A stretch of 64,000 nt of DNA from Macrotis lagotis. Its lineage: Eukaryota > Chordata > Mammalia > Peramelemorphia > Peramelidae. Below the pieces are notes generated by a model. That model was not told the origin of the DNA. It worked only from the letters and a program-made list of their open reading frames with translations, and made no database searches. Below are positions 11,731-23,903 of this stretch, piece by piece. The stretch is from the NCBI RefSeq assembly GCF_037893015.1, contig NC_133658.1, positions 141,155,822-141,219,821 on the forward strand, given 5' to 3'. Both the position numbers and the translations under genes were made by a program. The number at the start of each line of letters is the position of its first letter. Positions within the stretch are counted from its first letter, which is position 1.

Positions 11731-11879
11731 GAGGCAACTAGGTGGCACAGTGGATAAAGCATCAGCCCTGGAGTCAGGAGGACCTGAGTTCAAATGTGAC
11801 CTCAGACACTTAATAATTGCCTAGCTGTGTGACCTTGGACAAGTCACTTAACCCATTGCCTTAAATACAATTTTTAAAA
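11731..11879 (+). mobile_element. Marsupial tRNA-derived SINE between HTRA4 and TM2D2
   Basis: It is in plus orientation and flanked by the duplicated target atataatca (11722-11730 and 11883-11891). Confidence 0.88.
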
Positions 11880-12769
11880 ATGATATAATCAAGGCTGAGT
11901 GTTTTATAAACCTTAAAAGGCTATATAAATGTTAGCAATTATTATCATCAATACAAGAAAAATAAAAAGCTTTTACCTTTAAAATCAATTGTAATTCAAA
12001 ACACAATCACATTTTTAAGAGAAAAATTGTCTCTTGTATTTTGTGAATGGGAAAACTGTACCAAATACCCCAACCGGTGACTATAGGATACTGGAAGACT
12101 TTTAAAAACTATTGTTTACATCGATATCATACATATCCAAGAGGGAGTAAAACCCTCAAACAAAACTCTAAACCAGAGAACATAAAATTATAGAGTTTCT
12201 TCCTGGGGTATACTAGATAAATGTTTAACAATTGGCTCTCTCTACTTTTAAGTTTAGTCTGCATTACCATTTTTCTCCATCCCTTTCTTAACTTCAGACA
12301 GCTAACAAGACAAGAAATCAAGCACAAAGTTTTCACCAGTGTCAGGTGTAAATGCTCACAATTGGCTTTCTCCAAGTCCACTACTTTGTCTACTGTCTCA
12401 TACTACCTGTGTGACTTCCAAGGTCCTTTCAAACGCTAAAATTCTACACTTCTGTATTTGGTTCCATTCCCTCCCTAGAATTCCAAATATAATGTCATTC
12501 TCTTAAGGGAAGTGACAGTTTGATTCTGATGGCTGAGCACATTGCCTGAGCAGTGAAGGTTTAATAAATGCTTGCACAGAAACCCATTTTTCATTCCTAG
12601 CACAAGAAGACTCTCCACCTATAACTTTCCTAGTCATGAATCTTCATTTCAGCTATTTTTATGAAAGTCTTTATATAAGCAGGTTTTCTTCTAGTCACTC
12701 TTAGATTCAGAATTTTAAGAGGGGAAATCTCTGCCAAGAGAAACATATGATCTCAGATACATCACTCAG

Positions 12770-13502
12770 ACATCTCTTTAAAAACAAAATTTTAATGAAG
12801 TCATTTGGACGCAGTAGATAAGACCCCTGGGGCATAATGGTGATCCCTCTGAGGGCTGGGAACAGCAGTTTGAGCATTTCAAAAGCTTGGTTCTTACAAT
12901 ATAACTGAACTAGAGGCTTCACTTTGCTTGTTCAAATGACAATATACCTGTAAAGTTTCTCCAATTGGCCAAATGTTTTATGGAACATAAAATTAAGTCA
13001 GTTTCAGTATTCATTCAAAGCTAATTTGATTTCCACCTTTTGCGGAAGACAGATTTTCAATGGTTGGTTTCATCTCAGGTTATCTTCTGGTGCACAAAGC
13101 ATGATAGGCCAGGTACATTCTAAAATGCTCATTTTGTTCATGATATTTCAATACAAGTTCCAAAAGACCAAAGGCATAGTATTGTAGAGGGAAGGCATGC
13201 AAAAAGGTATGGAAATCCTCTTGCTGCTTACATCTGAACAAATATACCTATACCTTCTTTTTTTTGTAGCTAAAAAGTTGATTTTTCAGAGCATTGTTTA
13301 CCATTTCCAGACTGCAACTTAAGACCTGGCTTCCAAACCTAAAGTCCAACAGCACTGCCCCAGCAGATTCTCTTCTAAAAAGGGTAAAACAACAACTCAG
13401 TCTGAGATGGTAGAAGAAATGGCAGTCTGTAGAGATAAGGTCAGACGAGAAGGGTCATTCACAGTTCCATTTCACACCAACTCTCAACAAGTCTAGTTCT
13501 CT
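12770..13502 (-). other. TM2D2: Probable TM2D2 3' UTR
   Basis: This stretch follows the TM2D2 stop codon and holds no recognised repeat. A minus-strand ATTAAA at 12796-12791, about 710 bp after the stop, is the best polyadenylation signal I could find; no AATAAA was seen nearer. The 3' end is an inference. Confidence 0.4.
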
Positions 13503-13716
13503 TCAGTAAACAGTACACCAGTTGCTGCCATCACTAGGCATCAGTCTTCCAGTAATAAGCAAAATGAGATCAACAAACCACCAGATCCCAAGTCCACCAA
13601 GGGTCAGCAATTTCCCTACTGCTGTACCCGTATGTCCTAGACAGAAACGATCAACTCCAAAACATCCCAAGAAGAAGGAGTAGAGCAAAGTGGTTATGAA
13701 GTAATGTCCGGTGTAC
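13503..13716 (-). CDS. TM2D2: TM2D2 exon 4 (TM2 domain and stop)
   Basis: The acceptor on the minus strand is ttttctag|gtacacc. The exon encodes both membrane helices with DRF between them ([15 protein letters not shown], then [14 protein letters not shown]) and ends GSNWCTVY followed by TGA at 13505-13503. This C-terminus is nearly invariant in vertebrates. Confidence 0.96.
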
Positions 13717-16700
13717 CTAGAAAAAAATTAAAAGGTTCTTTACTAGATGAAAGTTAACATTCTAGCAGCATAAATGAAATGATGAAAAGCTAACGTTATG
13801 CTACAATAAAATAATTAACTTTGGTTCCCTCTGGTGGAGGCCAGAGAAATTATCTATAAATTCCAAGATAAACTCCACCCACTACAGTATTATGAAACTA
13901 TTGGTTCAAATGGTTACTAGTTTGTTAAATTGAAATGCATAGATAATTATGGGACGAAGAGCTTTCTGTAATTCAGAGTTCTTTTTGGCTGTATTTGTTT
14001 TAAAAAGGCTAATTCCTCCAAGGTTTCTGAATTATATTATAATTTTTTCATGTTTTTCTTGTGATAATAACAAAAATAACAGTTTGAATACAGGCTCTTC
14101 TTTCTATATTACAATGCAATGCCAATACTGTCTACTTTAATTAATTGCTCTAAAGGTTAAGTCATAAATAAATTTATTCACCACCTTGCTTTAGCTTGCT
14201 GGGTGAGTTTACATTCTAAGACCCTAAGAACATGTTTTCTGTTTAACTATAAATAAAATGAGCTCAGAAGGGAGAAGCCTATTTCCTTATTAGGTTTTTA
14301 CTATAGGGACTGTCCGGGCAGGATTTATGCCTTGAAACTAAAACAGCTGTAAGGAGCTTAGAAGTCACCTATTTTATAAAAGAAGAAACTTAGGTTCAAA
14401 GAGGAAGAATTCTAGCTGCATAGTTCATAAATTCAGAGTTGGAAAGGACTTAGGAAATCAGCCCTCTCATTTTATAAATGAGGAAGGAAACTGAAGCTCA
14501 GAAAGCAAAGTGACTTTGCTCAAGGTACCAGAGTACCCAAATTTTCTTACTTCAAATCCTGTTCTCTTTCTCCTTATCCAGTTAGTGGCAGAGCTGAACT
14601 AAAGCCTATGCCTTTCCAATTCCCAGAGATCTTTCCTCACTCTATCATACTGCTCAAGGTTGAGTTGTGACCAAAATAGCTACATTTAACCTTCAAAACT
14701 CCAATTAATGGGGAGTCGGGTTAAGCAACAACAAACTAAAAACAGGGCAAAAGAGCAGTACTCCAAACCAATCATCTTTCAAGGTAACACTCACTTTATA
14801 CATGGTTTATTGTCTCGTAAGAAGTTTCTAGGACCGGCACATTCAATTCCATATAGGGCCTGGCACTGTACTGAAGTATGTTCCACATCATTGTAGGCTT
14901 GGCCACCAAACTATGAAATAAAAAAATAATTTATCACACTTTAAAACAGTAATTATTCTCATAGATCTATCTTAAGCATCCTGTTTTTTTTTTTTTTATT
15001 GTTTTCAATCCTTTTGCTTCCCAGAGTTGCTCAGGGAATTAAGTGTTAACTTCTTCAGTAATACACAGAAAGTATAAGAATTTCTAAGAATAAATGCTGT
15101 TTATTTAACATAATGGTAAAGACAATTAATATTAGATTTTATAGAAAAATGAATGACTAAGAATTATTTCCAAATTTGAAATTTTAAGACAATCTGAGAT
15201 ATCCATATTTTCTATGATAAAAATCTTGGAATAACAGAGAAGCATGGATCTCCAAGGATCATCTGATCCAATGCACTGTCTTTAAGCACATAAATCTGAT
15301 GTCAGTTGAAGTGTCAATTTTTGACAAGTTCTAGGAGTATTCAAGAAATATTTATAAAAACACCTAACATATAGGTGGCAATATGCTAGGTAATATGGAT
15401 ACAAAGAAAAGAAACCAAGAGTTCCTTCTCTCCAGGATTTAAGAGTTTATCAGAAGGGTTCAACATGTACACAAATTAATACATGGTTCACTTTAAGAGA
15501 GAGAGTACAAATTATTTACTAGTATTTCAAAGGAATATAAACAAGAACAATATGATTATGAATTAATTGCAAGACTTAATAATCTCTTCTCAGTCCTTAT
15601 GCTTCCTGAATTCTCTGCAGAATTGGTCACTGTTGTTCTCCTCCTCTTTCTCTTGGATACTCTCTCTTTTCTGGGTCTTCCTAATCCTGCTTTTTCTTTT
15701 CTCATTCTATCTATTTAAATGCTCCTTTTTCAGGTCCCTTTGAGAATTCAACATCCAAGTTGATATAACTCAAAAGTTAAATTCCTTTATAATTAGATCA
15801 AAAATTCATGGAAATAAAGTAATTCCAGAACTTGGGAGGTTGATCTCATTGTACAGCTAACATTTGGTAGGTTCTTGTGAAAGACTGAATGACTTAAAAA
15901 GCTTCTTCTCACATGTGATTTACTATGAAAAAAATCTATCTTTATAGAATGGTAATTTTCTGTGATGAAAAATAACCTTCACAAAGTTTTACTTTAATGG
16001 CTTATTATAGTGAGGAAGTAATCTTGGTTTTTCCAAGCTATACAGAAGGACAAATGCTCTCGTAGGTTCTAACATGTTTGAAAAGCTTCCAGTAAGGCTT
16101 GGGAACAGAACAGTTCTGTCTTACAAGGATCAACCTAGCTAACTATGGAAAGGAACATTACCAGAAGGTTGGGGAATATTTTGAACCATGGCAACTAAAG
16201 AATCAAACAAAACATTGTTCCTTAGACCTGTGAAGACCCTTTCCATTTCTGCAGATATCATGGAAAGAGTTGTGAGAAAAGGCATGGAGAGCACTAAGAA
16301 TCACACTTTTTTTTTTAGATCTTCAATAAATTCTGACTGTTGATAATCTAAATGTGAGTTTCTTGTACACTGACCAACAGAGAGACAGAAGCTTAATCAT
16401 ATGATATGGGGGAAAAAGTAAAGATGGGGCAAATGACAGAAGTTAACACTCCTATAGCCTGTACTATGCACCAGCCACTGTGCTTTGTATTTTTCAATGA
16501 CTCTCTGATTTGATTCTCACAATAGTTCTGGGAGGGCAAATGTTATTTTTATCCACATTTTACAGTTAAGAAAAATAGCTTTAAGTATTTTGCCCTAGGT
16601 CACATAGCTAATAACTGTCTTAAGTCATATTTGAACCCACATTTCCTGACCCCAGAAATATTAACCATTGTGATACCTAGCTACTTAAAATATGGGAAAG

Positions 16701-19700
16701 CATGACTGAAGAATAAAGAATTAGAAAAGTCAAAAATCAGTAGATTTACACCGAAACCTAACTGCATAGGATCAGGAACAATTTCTTCAAGAAAACAATT
16801 AGTAGACACTGGATGTGGTGGTGAAGTGAATAGAGCAGTGGGTATCAAATAAGAAAGACATCCTCTTGACCTTAGACAACTCACTTAACTGCCTCTGTTT
16901 CCTCATTTTTAAAATGAGCTAGAGAAGGAAATGTAGAACCATTCCAGTATCTTTGCCAAGAAAAACCCCCAATTGGGGTCATAAAGAGTTAAACATGACT
17001 AAAATGACTGAACAAGAAGGATAAAGGCAAGCACTAAATAACATATAGGACAAAATAAGAGTTTATTTTAATATACTGGAAAAAATTGTTATTGATATGG
17101 GAGTTATTTCTGAGTCTGTTCTTTGTAAACACAGAGATCATTAACTTGTGAAGATTAAGATCACAATTAGCAAAAAATAAGAATAAGAAAAAAATAAGAT
17201 GTACAATTGGGACAATTAAACACATAGCTAAAAATAAAAAGACAGCAGAAATGCCATTGACATGAACTACAATAACTCTCTACAGAAACTGAAATATTGC
17301 AAATTAATTGGCACAAGTAGTTCAAAAGATTCCCTCGCTCTGCACAAAAAAAGCCTTAGTCAGGAAACATCTGATTTATTTACCAAAGAGAGAAACAGCT
17401 ACCAAAGGTAAAACAATGTTGGAATGAAAACTCATTGTAAAATCTAATGAAGAAAAATGATAGATGATTATGAACAGCATTATTTCCAAATGAAGGAAGC
17501 AGTGGAGGGTAAAATCAGTTTAAAGGAACTTGGCAAGATCTCTAAGTCAAATTATTTCATGGGCATTCCAAGATAAAAATGGAAAGAGATCTATAAATAT
17601 GAGAAAAACAAAAAAAAATCTCTAAAAATTATAACAAGTCATTTTCTCCACTGAGAGCAAGGGAATCATCACGCTTGGACCCTAATGTAACAATACAGAA
17701 TATGCTTAAAGAAGAGGTAGGAATTTACTAAAGAGCACATATGGGAAAAGCAGATGAACTGGACCATACATAAAAAGAGGCAGTCCATACTGGAAACAAC
17801 ACAATTGTGCGGGCAATTAAGAGTCTAAATAAAAGGTATCAGAAGGTTGAAGTTATCAAAGGTATGAGGAAAAAATAAAACCAAAAACCAAATTCGGTTC
17901 TTACTGAGCTCAATAAAGATGACAGAGAGAAAGAATATCAAAAACTACTTACCTATATCCCCACTTTTTTATTTATACAAAATCATTATGGGAGTTATCT
18001 ATATATGAATCAGGATAAAATTATTATCAAGTGACCAAATCTTTATTTCACTATGAAACTGAATAATATAGAAAACTAAGATCCCATTGTACTAATTTTG
18101 ATTACAAAAAAATCCCCAACACATTTACATTGGCAGAACAGAACTATTTTATACAACATGCCTCCTTTCCACCTATCAAACTCATTCTAGACTCTGTAAA
18201 AGATCTTACAACAGAAACAATTCCATTCAACAATCCTCTGGTAATAAAAGATCAGACAAGACACCAAAAAGACATATCTTTTCCTAAGTATTTGCCACTG
18301 TGATAAAGAAGATCCAACAAATAGCCCAGGTCTAAGAGGAATTTCCTGTGCATGTCAAGGTCCTTCTGATGTTTCTCTTTGTCATTTACACTCTACTAAC
18401 TGAAACAAGCCCAAGAATACTGCTGAATCACCTGGATTAAATCTGTAATCATTCAAAATAGTCTGGCTCATCTATTCATATAGGAAAGACAATTGCCCAT
18501 ATTTTCAACATGTAATTAGGTGGATAATCTCAGAGAGAGAGAGAACATTTATTAACTGTATCTATTGAGAAACTCACTTAACTTTTTTGGATCTCAGTTT
18601 CTTCATTTGTAAAATGGGGGTACTAAATTTGATCAGTACTAAGTTTATGAACTTATGTCTTTCCTAGAATAGACAGACTAGGTGGACAATGAGTTGGGCC
18701 CAGATAAGAGGAGAAGAGACAGTGGGAATATTTTGGAAAACTGCAAGGATTCCCTAAAAGGTAAGGCCTGTTTTTAAATACAAAAGTCTAATAATGTTAT
18801 TTGGTAGTGAGAAATGGAATAAATACAACTGACTTTGAAGAATTAAAAATAAGTAACACAGAGGACAGGATAAAAAGAGAGAGAAAGATAAAAAGGATAA
18901 AAATCAGATAGAGGGAAATACATAGTAATCATAACTGTAAATGTGAATGGGATGAGCTCACCCATAAAATGTAAGCAGAGAGCAGAATTTATTAGAAATC
19001 AGAATCCAACAATGTTATTTAAAAGAAACACTTGAAAGAGAAAGACATGCCTACAGTTTAAAAATAAGAGGTTGGAACAGAATCTATTACACTTCAGCTG
19101 AAGTAAAAAAGGCAGGAGTAGCAATCATCAGCTCAGACAAAGCAAAATTTAGGTCTAATTAAAAGAGAGAATTAGTTATCTTCATTTTACTAACAGTTAC
19201 CATAGATAGTGAAGTAATGTAAAAAGATTTATAGCAAGTTTTTCTAAGAAAGTTCTTATTTCTCAAATATATAGGAAATTGAGCCACACTATAAAAATAA
19301 GAGCCATTACTTAATTGATAAATGGTCAACGAACATGAACAGGTAGTTTTCTGAAGAGGAAAACAAACCTATCCATATAAAATTGTTCTAAATTACTACT
19401 GACTAGAGAAATGCAAATGAAAACAGCTCTGAGGTACCACCTTATACCTATCAGAAATGACAAATTCTGGGGGAGAGATGGAAAAATAGGTACCCTAATG
19501 AAAGATTGGTAGAGTTGTAAGGTAGTCTAAGCATTATGGAAAACAATTTGGAACTGATATGAAGCATATATGTGTGTGTGTATATATATATACACACATA
19601 CACATACATACTACATACATAAAAACACACACATATCAGTTCTTTTCCTTTTCTTTGGATCTCTTTGGGATACAGACCTAGTAGTAGTATTGCTGGATCA

Positions 19701-22700
19701 AGGGTTATTTACAGTTTTATAGCATAAATTTTATGCAAAAGTATTTATAGCAGTTCTTTCTTTGGTGTCAAAGAATTGGAAACTGAGGGGCTAGCCAGCA
19801 ACTGAGGGATATGATATATGCTAGTGATGGAATATTATGATACTTTAAGAAATGACAAGGGAGATGTTTTCAGAAAAACCTGAGAATACTTATATGAACT
19901 AAGAGGAAAGTGAAACAAGCAGAATGAGAGATTATTGAACACAGTAACTGTAATATTGCAATGATGATCTACTGTGAAAGACTTAGCTACTCTGATCAAC
20001 AGTGATTCAAGACAAATCTGAAGGACTCATGATGAAAAATGCTATCTACCTCCAGGGAGATAACTAATGAACTCTGAGTACAAATTGAAGTATATTTTTC
20101 TTTCTTAAAAAAAAAAAAGTATAACATAGATGTCACTTGAGAAGTGTATGGTGAGTGTGAGCAAACTATAAATTATAAGTAATGAAGAATTCTGAAGAAG
20201 AGTAAAAGACACTGAGGAGTAAATAATAATAAGAAAAGGAAAAGGAAGAAGGATGACAGATGGAGAGAAGTGCTCCACTGCTACCTTTTCATTGTTAGGA
20301 GAAAGACTGGAAGCCTTCCAGCATATTGGGTGGCCTCTCCTACAGGGAATTTATGGGAGGACCTGGAAAGAGTAACTCAGGATGAGGGCGGCTAGGTGGC
20401 ACAGTGGGGGGGGCTAGGTGGCACAGTGGATAGAGCACTGGCACTGCAGTCAGGAGTACCTGGGTTCAAATCTGACCTCAGACACTTAATAACTGCCTAG
20501 CTGTGTGGCCTTGGGCAAGCCACTTAACCCATTGTCTTGCAAAAACCTAAAAAAAGAAAAAAGTAACTCAGGATGGACTGGCAAGGGTGGACTTTGGTCT
20601 GCATTGCTGGCTCTCAAAAATAGGGATTCATTTGAGTTTTGAGAAATAAATGCCTAATCACTCAAGAGTTAATAATAATACAAATTTAAAAAACAGTACT
20701 TGAGGGGGAAAAACTGGTTAGATTATTCAGCCCAAGTCTAAAGGTCACAAGTGTTTTTCAGAGTTATCACAATGGTGAATGGCTTTTCTTTTACTACCTA
20801 GTTTGTCTCTCCTGGAGAGTAAAACAGCCCTTCTTTGGGTTTTCACAAAAGACATGTTCTGAATAATGGGCGATGGTGGAATTTGGAAAATAAGAGGAAA
20901 AATCAAAAGCCTTCTATTGATTTTAAGATGCCAAAGGCAAGGTCAAGTCAAAGGGAGATTGGTTTTGATGTTCAGACAGCTTTTGCTAAGATACTGAATG
21001 CCTTTTAAGGGAGGTTAAATGTCTTGCTTTATTTTACCTAAAGCCCTTGGACTTGGAATTATATTATACAGTAATATTTATTTTATGGAAATTTCTATTA
21101 CAATAAAAATAATTTGGATATTCCATTGATGTCTGTTGTAATGGAAATTTAAATTGCATTTTTTCTTTTAAAAATAAAAGTTTTGAATGGTATTTACCAT
21201 AATTTTTCTAGGCAGCACATAAGACTTAGGAATCAGGAAGACCTTGGTTTAAATTTGTCCTCAGACACTTACTAGATATTTGACCCTTAACTTCATTTAC
21301 TCTCTTATTTGACTCAATTTTCCAGGGTTCACATAAAGACCAAGGAAATGATGTTTGTAAAATGCTTATCAAATCTTTTATATAAATGTCAACCATTTGT
21401 GAGAATACTTAGAATATTCTATGTGGAACAGTTTATTAAAAACTCACCTTGACACACCCATAACCTAGTTCCAAGAAGGCAGTGGAATTTCCAACATGAT
21501 CCACAGGGTCATCACATTTTATAAATTCATCAGGCCTGCAAACCACCAGTAGAATGAACATTGTTAATAGACCTTTGTATATAGCTGTTTATTTTGCATA
21601 TTCCTTCATCCCAAACAGATAATACAAATTTCTCCATTTTCTTCCCCTCACAAACCTTTGTCAGCTAGATTGGTCAAATATGCTCCTTTTGAAATGTTCT
21701 ATTATTATCTGAGTGTAATGGACAAAGTAGCAGTCTCAGTATTAATTATAATGAGCTTTCAGGACAGCTTTTTGGGATTTTACTACCAGTCATTAAAAAA
21801 GCTCTGTAACAAATTGACCTATGAAATCCTAAAATTGAAAGGAAGCTCAAAGTATACTGACTGCATCATAGATCCAGAGTTGGAAAGGAGTTTTCATTTT
21901 AAAGATAAAGAAATTGGTCAAAGGTTTATATAACTTAAATAAGGTCAAACTGATAGTAATTGTTATAAATCAGATTTGTACTCATGTCTTTTTTTTTTAA
22001 AGGTTTTTGCAAGGCAAGTGGGGTTAAGTGGTTTGCCCAAGGCCACACAGCTAGGTAATTATTAAGTGTCTGAGATCCGATTTGAACCCAGATACTCCTG
22101 ACTCCAGGGCTGGTGCTTTATCCCCTGTGCCACCTAGCAAGTCATCTAATACCATCTTCAACAACCTCAGTAAGTTGGAATAATAAGTGATCACTCAACC
22201 TCTGCTTAAAGCACCTCAATGACAAGGAACCTAGTGATGTAGAAGCCACTAAGTCTAGTTTTGGACTTAGCTCTAATTATAACTATCAATTGATTAAATT
22301 CTTAAATTCTAAATAATTATTACTTTAAGTAATAACTTACAATTTATAGTTCAATTTCTGCTTGAGCAGACAAATGTGCTCTTTGACATGAAAACTTTTC
22401 AAATGTTTAAAGACGGCAATCCTATCTGCAAGTTACTCTTTATATGCCATACATCCTTAGGTCCTTCAACCAAGCTTCATAATGTTTTGAAGCCTCTACT
22501 AGTGCAGATGGCTTTCTTCTAGGTAAGTTCCTTTTCTCTAGGCAGTGCATTGGACTTGGGAGTCAGGAAGACCTTAGTTCAAATTTGTCTTCAGACACTA
22601 GCTGTTTGACTCTCAACTTCATTTAATCTCTTATTTGACTCAATATCCCAGAGTTCTTATATAAGGATTAATGAAATGATGTTTGTAAAATGCTTAGCAA

Positions 22701-23903
22701 ACCTTTTATATAAATGCTATTTATTATTATAAATAGAATCTAGAAACAGATACTCAAGATGTCTTCTGATTAAGATTATTTTGTTTCTTTTATTACAACT
22801 ATAGACAAAATCAACTTGTGGCTGCCATACTCTGGGGTGAACAGTTCTCAAAAACCTGGCGGACCTTCAGATATTAGTTGCGCTATAATCACATATTTGC
22901 CTTCCTAAATTTGTTTGCACAATTGATTTTTTTGAAACCTAATAGGTACCTATTAAATTGCCTCCTTTAGAGTCTCCACATAGATGCTAGCCTGAAGTCA
23001 TTAAAGTTTTAGTATCAACATTATCTTCCCAAAGCTATGGATTTCTGAGTTTACCATCAGAACATATTTCAGTAGATATGAAATTTCCCTGGGTGGGGGA
23101 GAAGATGGGGTCGAATGCAAATGGACAAAGGAAGAGATTACTAGAAGTTTTAGTTTTTAAAAAAAGTAGAGAATTCTACTTTATGTTTCCTTTGGGATCT
23201 TTAATAATTCAAGTAGTGGGGAATCACAGCCACTACTTATTTTTTTTTATTTTTTTTTTTTTTTGCAGGGCAATGGGGTTAAGTGGCTGGCCCAGGGCCA
23301 CACAGCTGGGTCATTATTAAGTGTCTGAGGTCGGATTTGAACTCAGGTCCTCCTGACTCCAGGGCCGGTGCTCTATCTCCTGCGCCACCTCGCCGCCCCC
23401 CTTTGGGATCTTAGCCTGGCACGGGGCTGGGCGCCTGGCACGGGGCTGGCGCATGGTCCACCAGAGGGGAACGTGCGTTATTGGACCTTCCACACACGCA
23501 GGGCCAGTCTCTCCTCCTCCCCCTCCTCCTAGGAAGCCCGGGGCCGGGGAGGGCACCCCTGGCCGTCCCGGCGGGCCCCGGCCCCGCACGTCCTTCTCCA
23601 GCCCTCGCTCGCTCCCCCGCTTCCCGGAGCCTGGGCCGCTTACAGAAAGGCGCACAGGATGACCGGGGAGCGGGGATCGGTGTAGGCCAGCGTCTGCGCC
23701 TCGGGGCCCTCGAGGCGGGCCGTGCCCGCAGCTCCGGTGGCCCCGGTGGCCCCGGTGGCCCCGGTGGCCCCGGCCTCGGGCTCGGCCGTGGTGTTGTACG
23801 ACAAGCTCCGCGACACGCAGTGCAGCAGCAGCAGGTTTCCCAGCAGCAGCGCCGCTTGGCCGCAGAGCAGCAGGTAGCTCACCGGGAAGCCCCCCAACAC
23901 CAT
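13503..23903 (-). CDS. TM2D2: TM2D2, TM2 domain-containing protein 2 (complete, 4 coding exons)
   Basis: Coding exons, in transcript order, are complement 23903-23644, 21535-21448, 14910-14795 and 13716-13503. They join in frame to 225 residues and match vertebrate TM2D2 closely from MVLGG to the C-terminal GSNWCTVY. An N-terminal hydrophobic signal (about residues 8-28) is followed by a variable luminal stretch, a Cys-rich region, and two C-terminal membrane segments. The TM2-family DRF motif lies between these in GVDRFCLG. Two glycosylation sequons are visible (NTT in exon 1, NST in exon 2). Family members are linked to Notch signalling in flies and to amyloid-beta binding (TM2D1); the exact role of TM2D2 is not settled. 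The N-terminal region carries a Gly-Ala-Thr tandem repeat that makes this protein longer than the roughly 214-residue human form. The gene is transcribed toward HTRA4 and shares its promoter region with ADAM9. Confidence 0.95.
14440..14610 (-). mobile_element. MIR
   Basis: In minus orientation it reads 'cattttataaatgagg', 'aaactgaagctcagaaag' and 'gacttt..ctcaaggtacca', about 200 bp beyond TM2D2 exon 3. Confidence 0.5.
14795..14910 (-). CDS. TM2D2: TM2D2 exon 3
   Basis: The 116-bp exon has acceptor atttcatag|tttggt and donor tataaa|gtgagt on the minus strand. It encodes the Cys-rich luminal part, including [20 protein letters not shown] and NKPCIK. Confidence 0.93.
14911..16440. other. TM2D2 intron 2, transcript-downstream part
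   Basis: This is AT-rich intron. About 15330-15470 resembles the 3' end of an old dispersed repeat (ataggtggcaatatgctagg; ggatttaagagtttatc). Nothing else is recognised. Confidence 0.4.
16445..16685 (-). mobile_element. MIR
   Basis: In minus orientation it reads 'actatgcaccagccactgtg', 'cacattttacagttaagaaa' and 'ccctaggtcacatagctaat', in the TM2D2 intron between exons 2 and 3. Confidence 0.6.
16800..17025 (+). mobile_element. MIR-type CORE-SINE (marsupial form)
   Basis: It runs from a tRNA-like start (gtgaatagagcagtggg) through 'tgcctctgtttcctcatttt' to a tail 'tctttgccaagaaaaacccc' and 'aatgactgaacaag'. The tail phrase recurs at 706-775. Confidence 0.7.
17026..18789. other. TM2D2 intron 2, AT-rich, unassigned
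   Basis: I see no gene here. Short MIR-like wording lies at about 18560-18625. Parts may be decayed LINE belonging to the fragment at 18790. Confidence 0.4.
18790..20115 (+). mobile_element. L1-type LINE fragment in TM2D2 intron
   Basis: A decayed LINE in plus orientation includes an ORF2-like stretch (aaaggcaggagtagcaatca; tcagacaaagcaaaattt) and a typical marsupial L1 3' end (gaaagacttagctactctga; aaaatgctatctacctccag) with a short A tract near 20107-20118. It is antisense to nothing but intron, since TM2D2 runs on the other strand. Confidence 0.6.
19565..19635. repeat. (TG)n/(TA)n/(CA)n compound microsatellite
   Basis: A tgtgtg, tatata and cacaca series inside the LINE fragment of the TM2D2 intron. 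The order gives some dyad symmetry. Confidence 0.9.
20385..20561 (+). mobile_element. Marsupial SINE with duplicated 5' end and clean target duplication
   Basis: The start 'ggctaggtggcacagtgg' appears twice, separated by a G run, before the rest of a full-length element. The 14-bp target agtaactcaggatg is perfect on both sides (20371-20384 and 20562-20575), which indicates a recent insertion. Confidence 0.9.
21200..21405 (+). mobile_element. MIR-type CORE-SINE
   Basis: It shares its whole layout with 22540-22725: a start 'ggcagcacataagacttagg', a middle 'ctcttatttgactcaa' and a tail 'aaatgatgtttgtaaaatgctt'. Confidence 0.65.
21448..21535 (-). CDS. TM2D2: TM2D2 exon 2
   Basis: The 88-bp exon has acceptor tttgcag|gcctga and donor gtcaag|gtgagt on the minus strand. 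It encodes [20 protein letters not shown] and onward, with conserved cysteines and an NST glycosylation sequon. Confidence 0.93.
21989..22137 (-). mobile_element. Marsupial tRNA-derived SINE upstream of TM2D2 exon 2
   Basis: It is full length in minus orientation, in the intron between TM2D2 exons 1 and 2, in the sense orientation for that gene. Confidence 0.87.
22540..22725 (+). mobile_element. MIR-type CORE-SINE
   Basis: It is a close relative of the copy at 21200-21405 in the same orientation, in TM2D2 intron 1. Confidence 0.65.
23239..23399 (-). mobile_element. Marsupial SINE at the edge of the CpG island
   Basis: It is full length in minus orientation. The likely target duplication cctttgggatctt is at 23189-23201 and 23399-23411, but about 37 bp of non-SINE sequence lie between the left copy and the poly(T). 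Confidence 0.88.
23644..23903 (-). CDS. TM2D2: TM2D2 exon 1 (signal peptide, GAT repeat)
   Basis: The start codon has a strong context (A at -3, G at +4). The exon encodes [20 protein letters not shown] and onward, a GATGATGATGAT repeat, and PVILCAF. The donor on the minus strand is cctttct|gtaagc. The exon lies inside the CpG island. Confidence 0.94.
23734..23770 (-). repeat. 9-bp tandem repeat within TM2D2 exon 1
   Basis: Four copies of ccggtggcc(c) encode four Gly-Ala-Thr tripeptides on the minus strand. The reading frame is kept. Confidence 0.9.
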
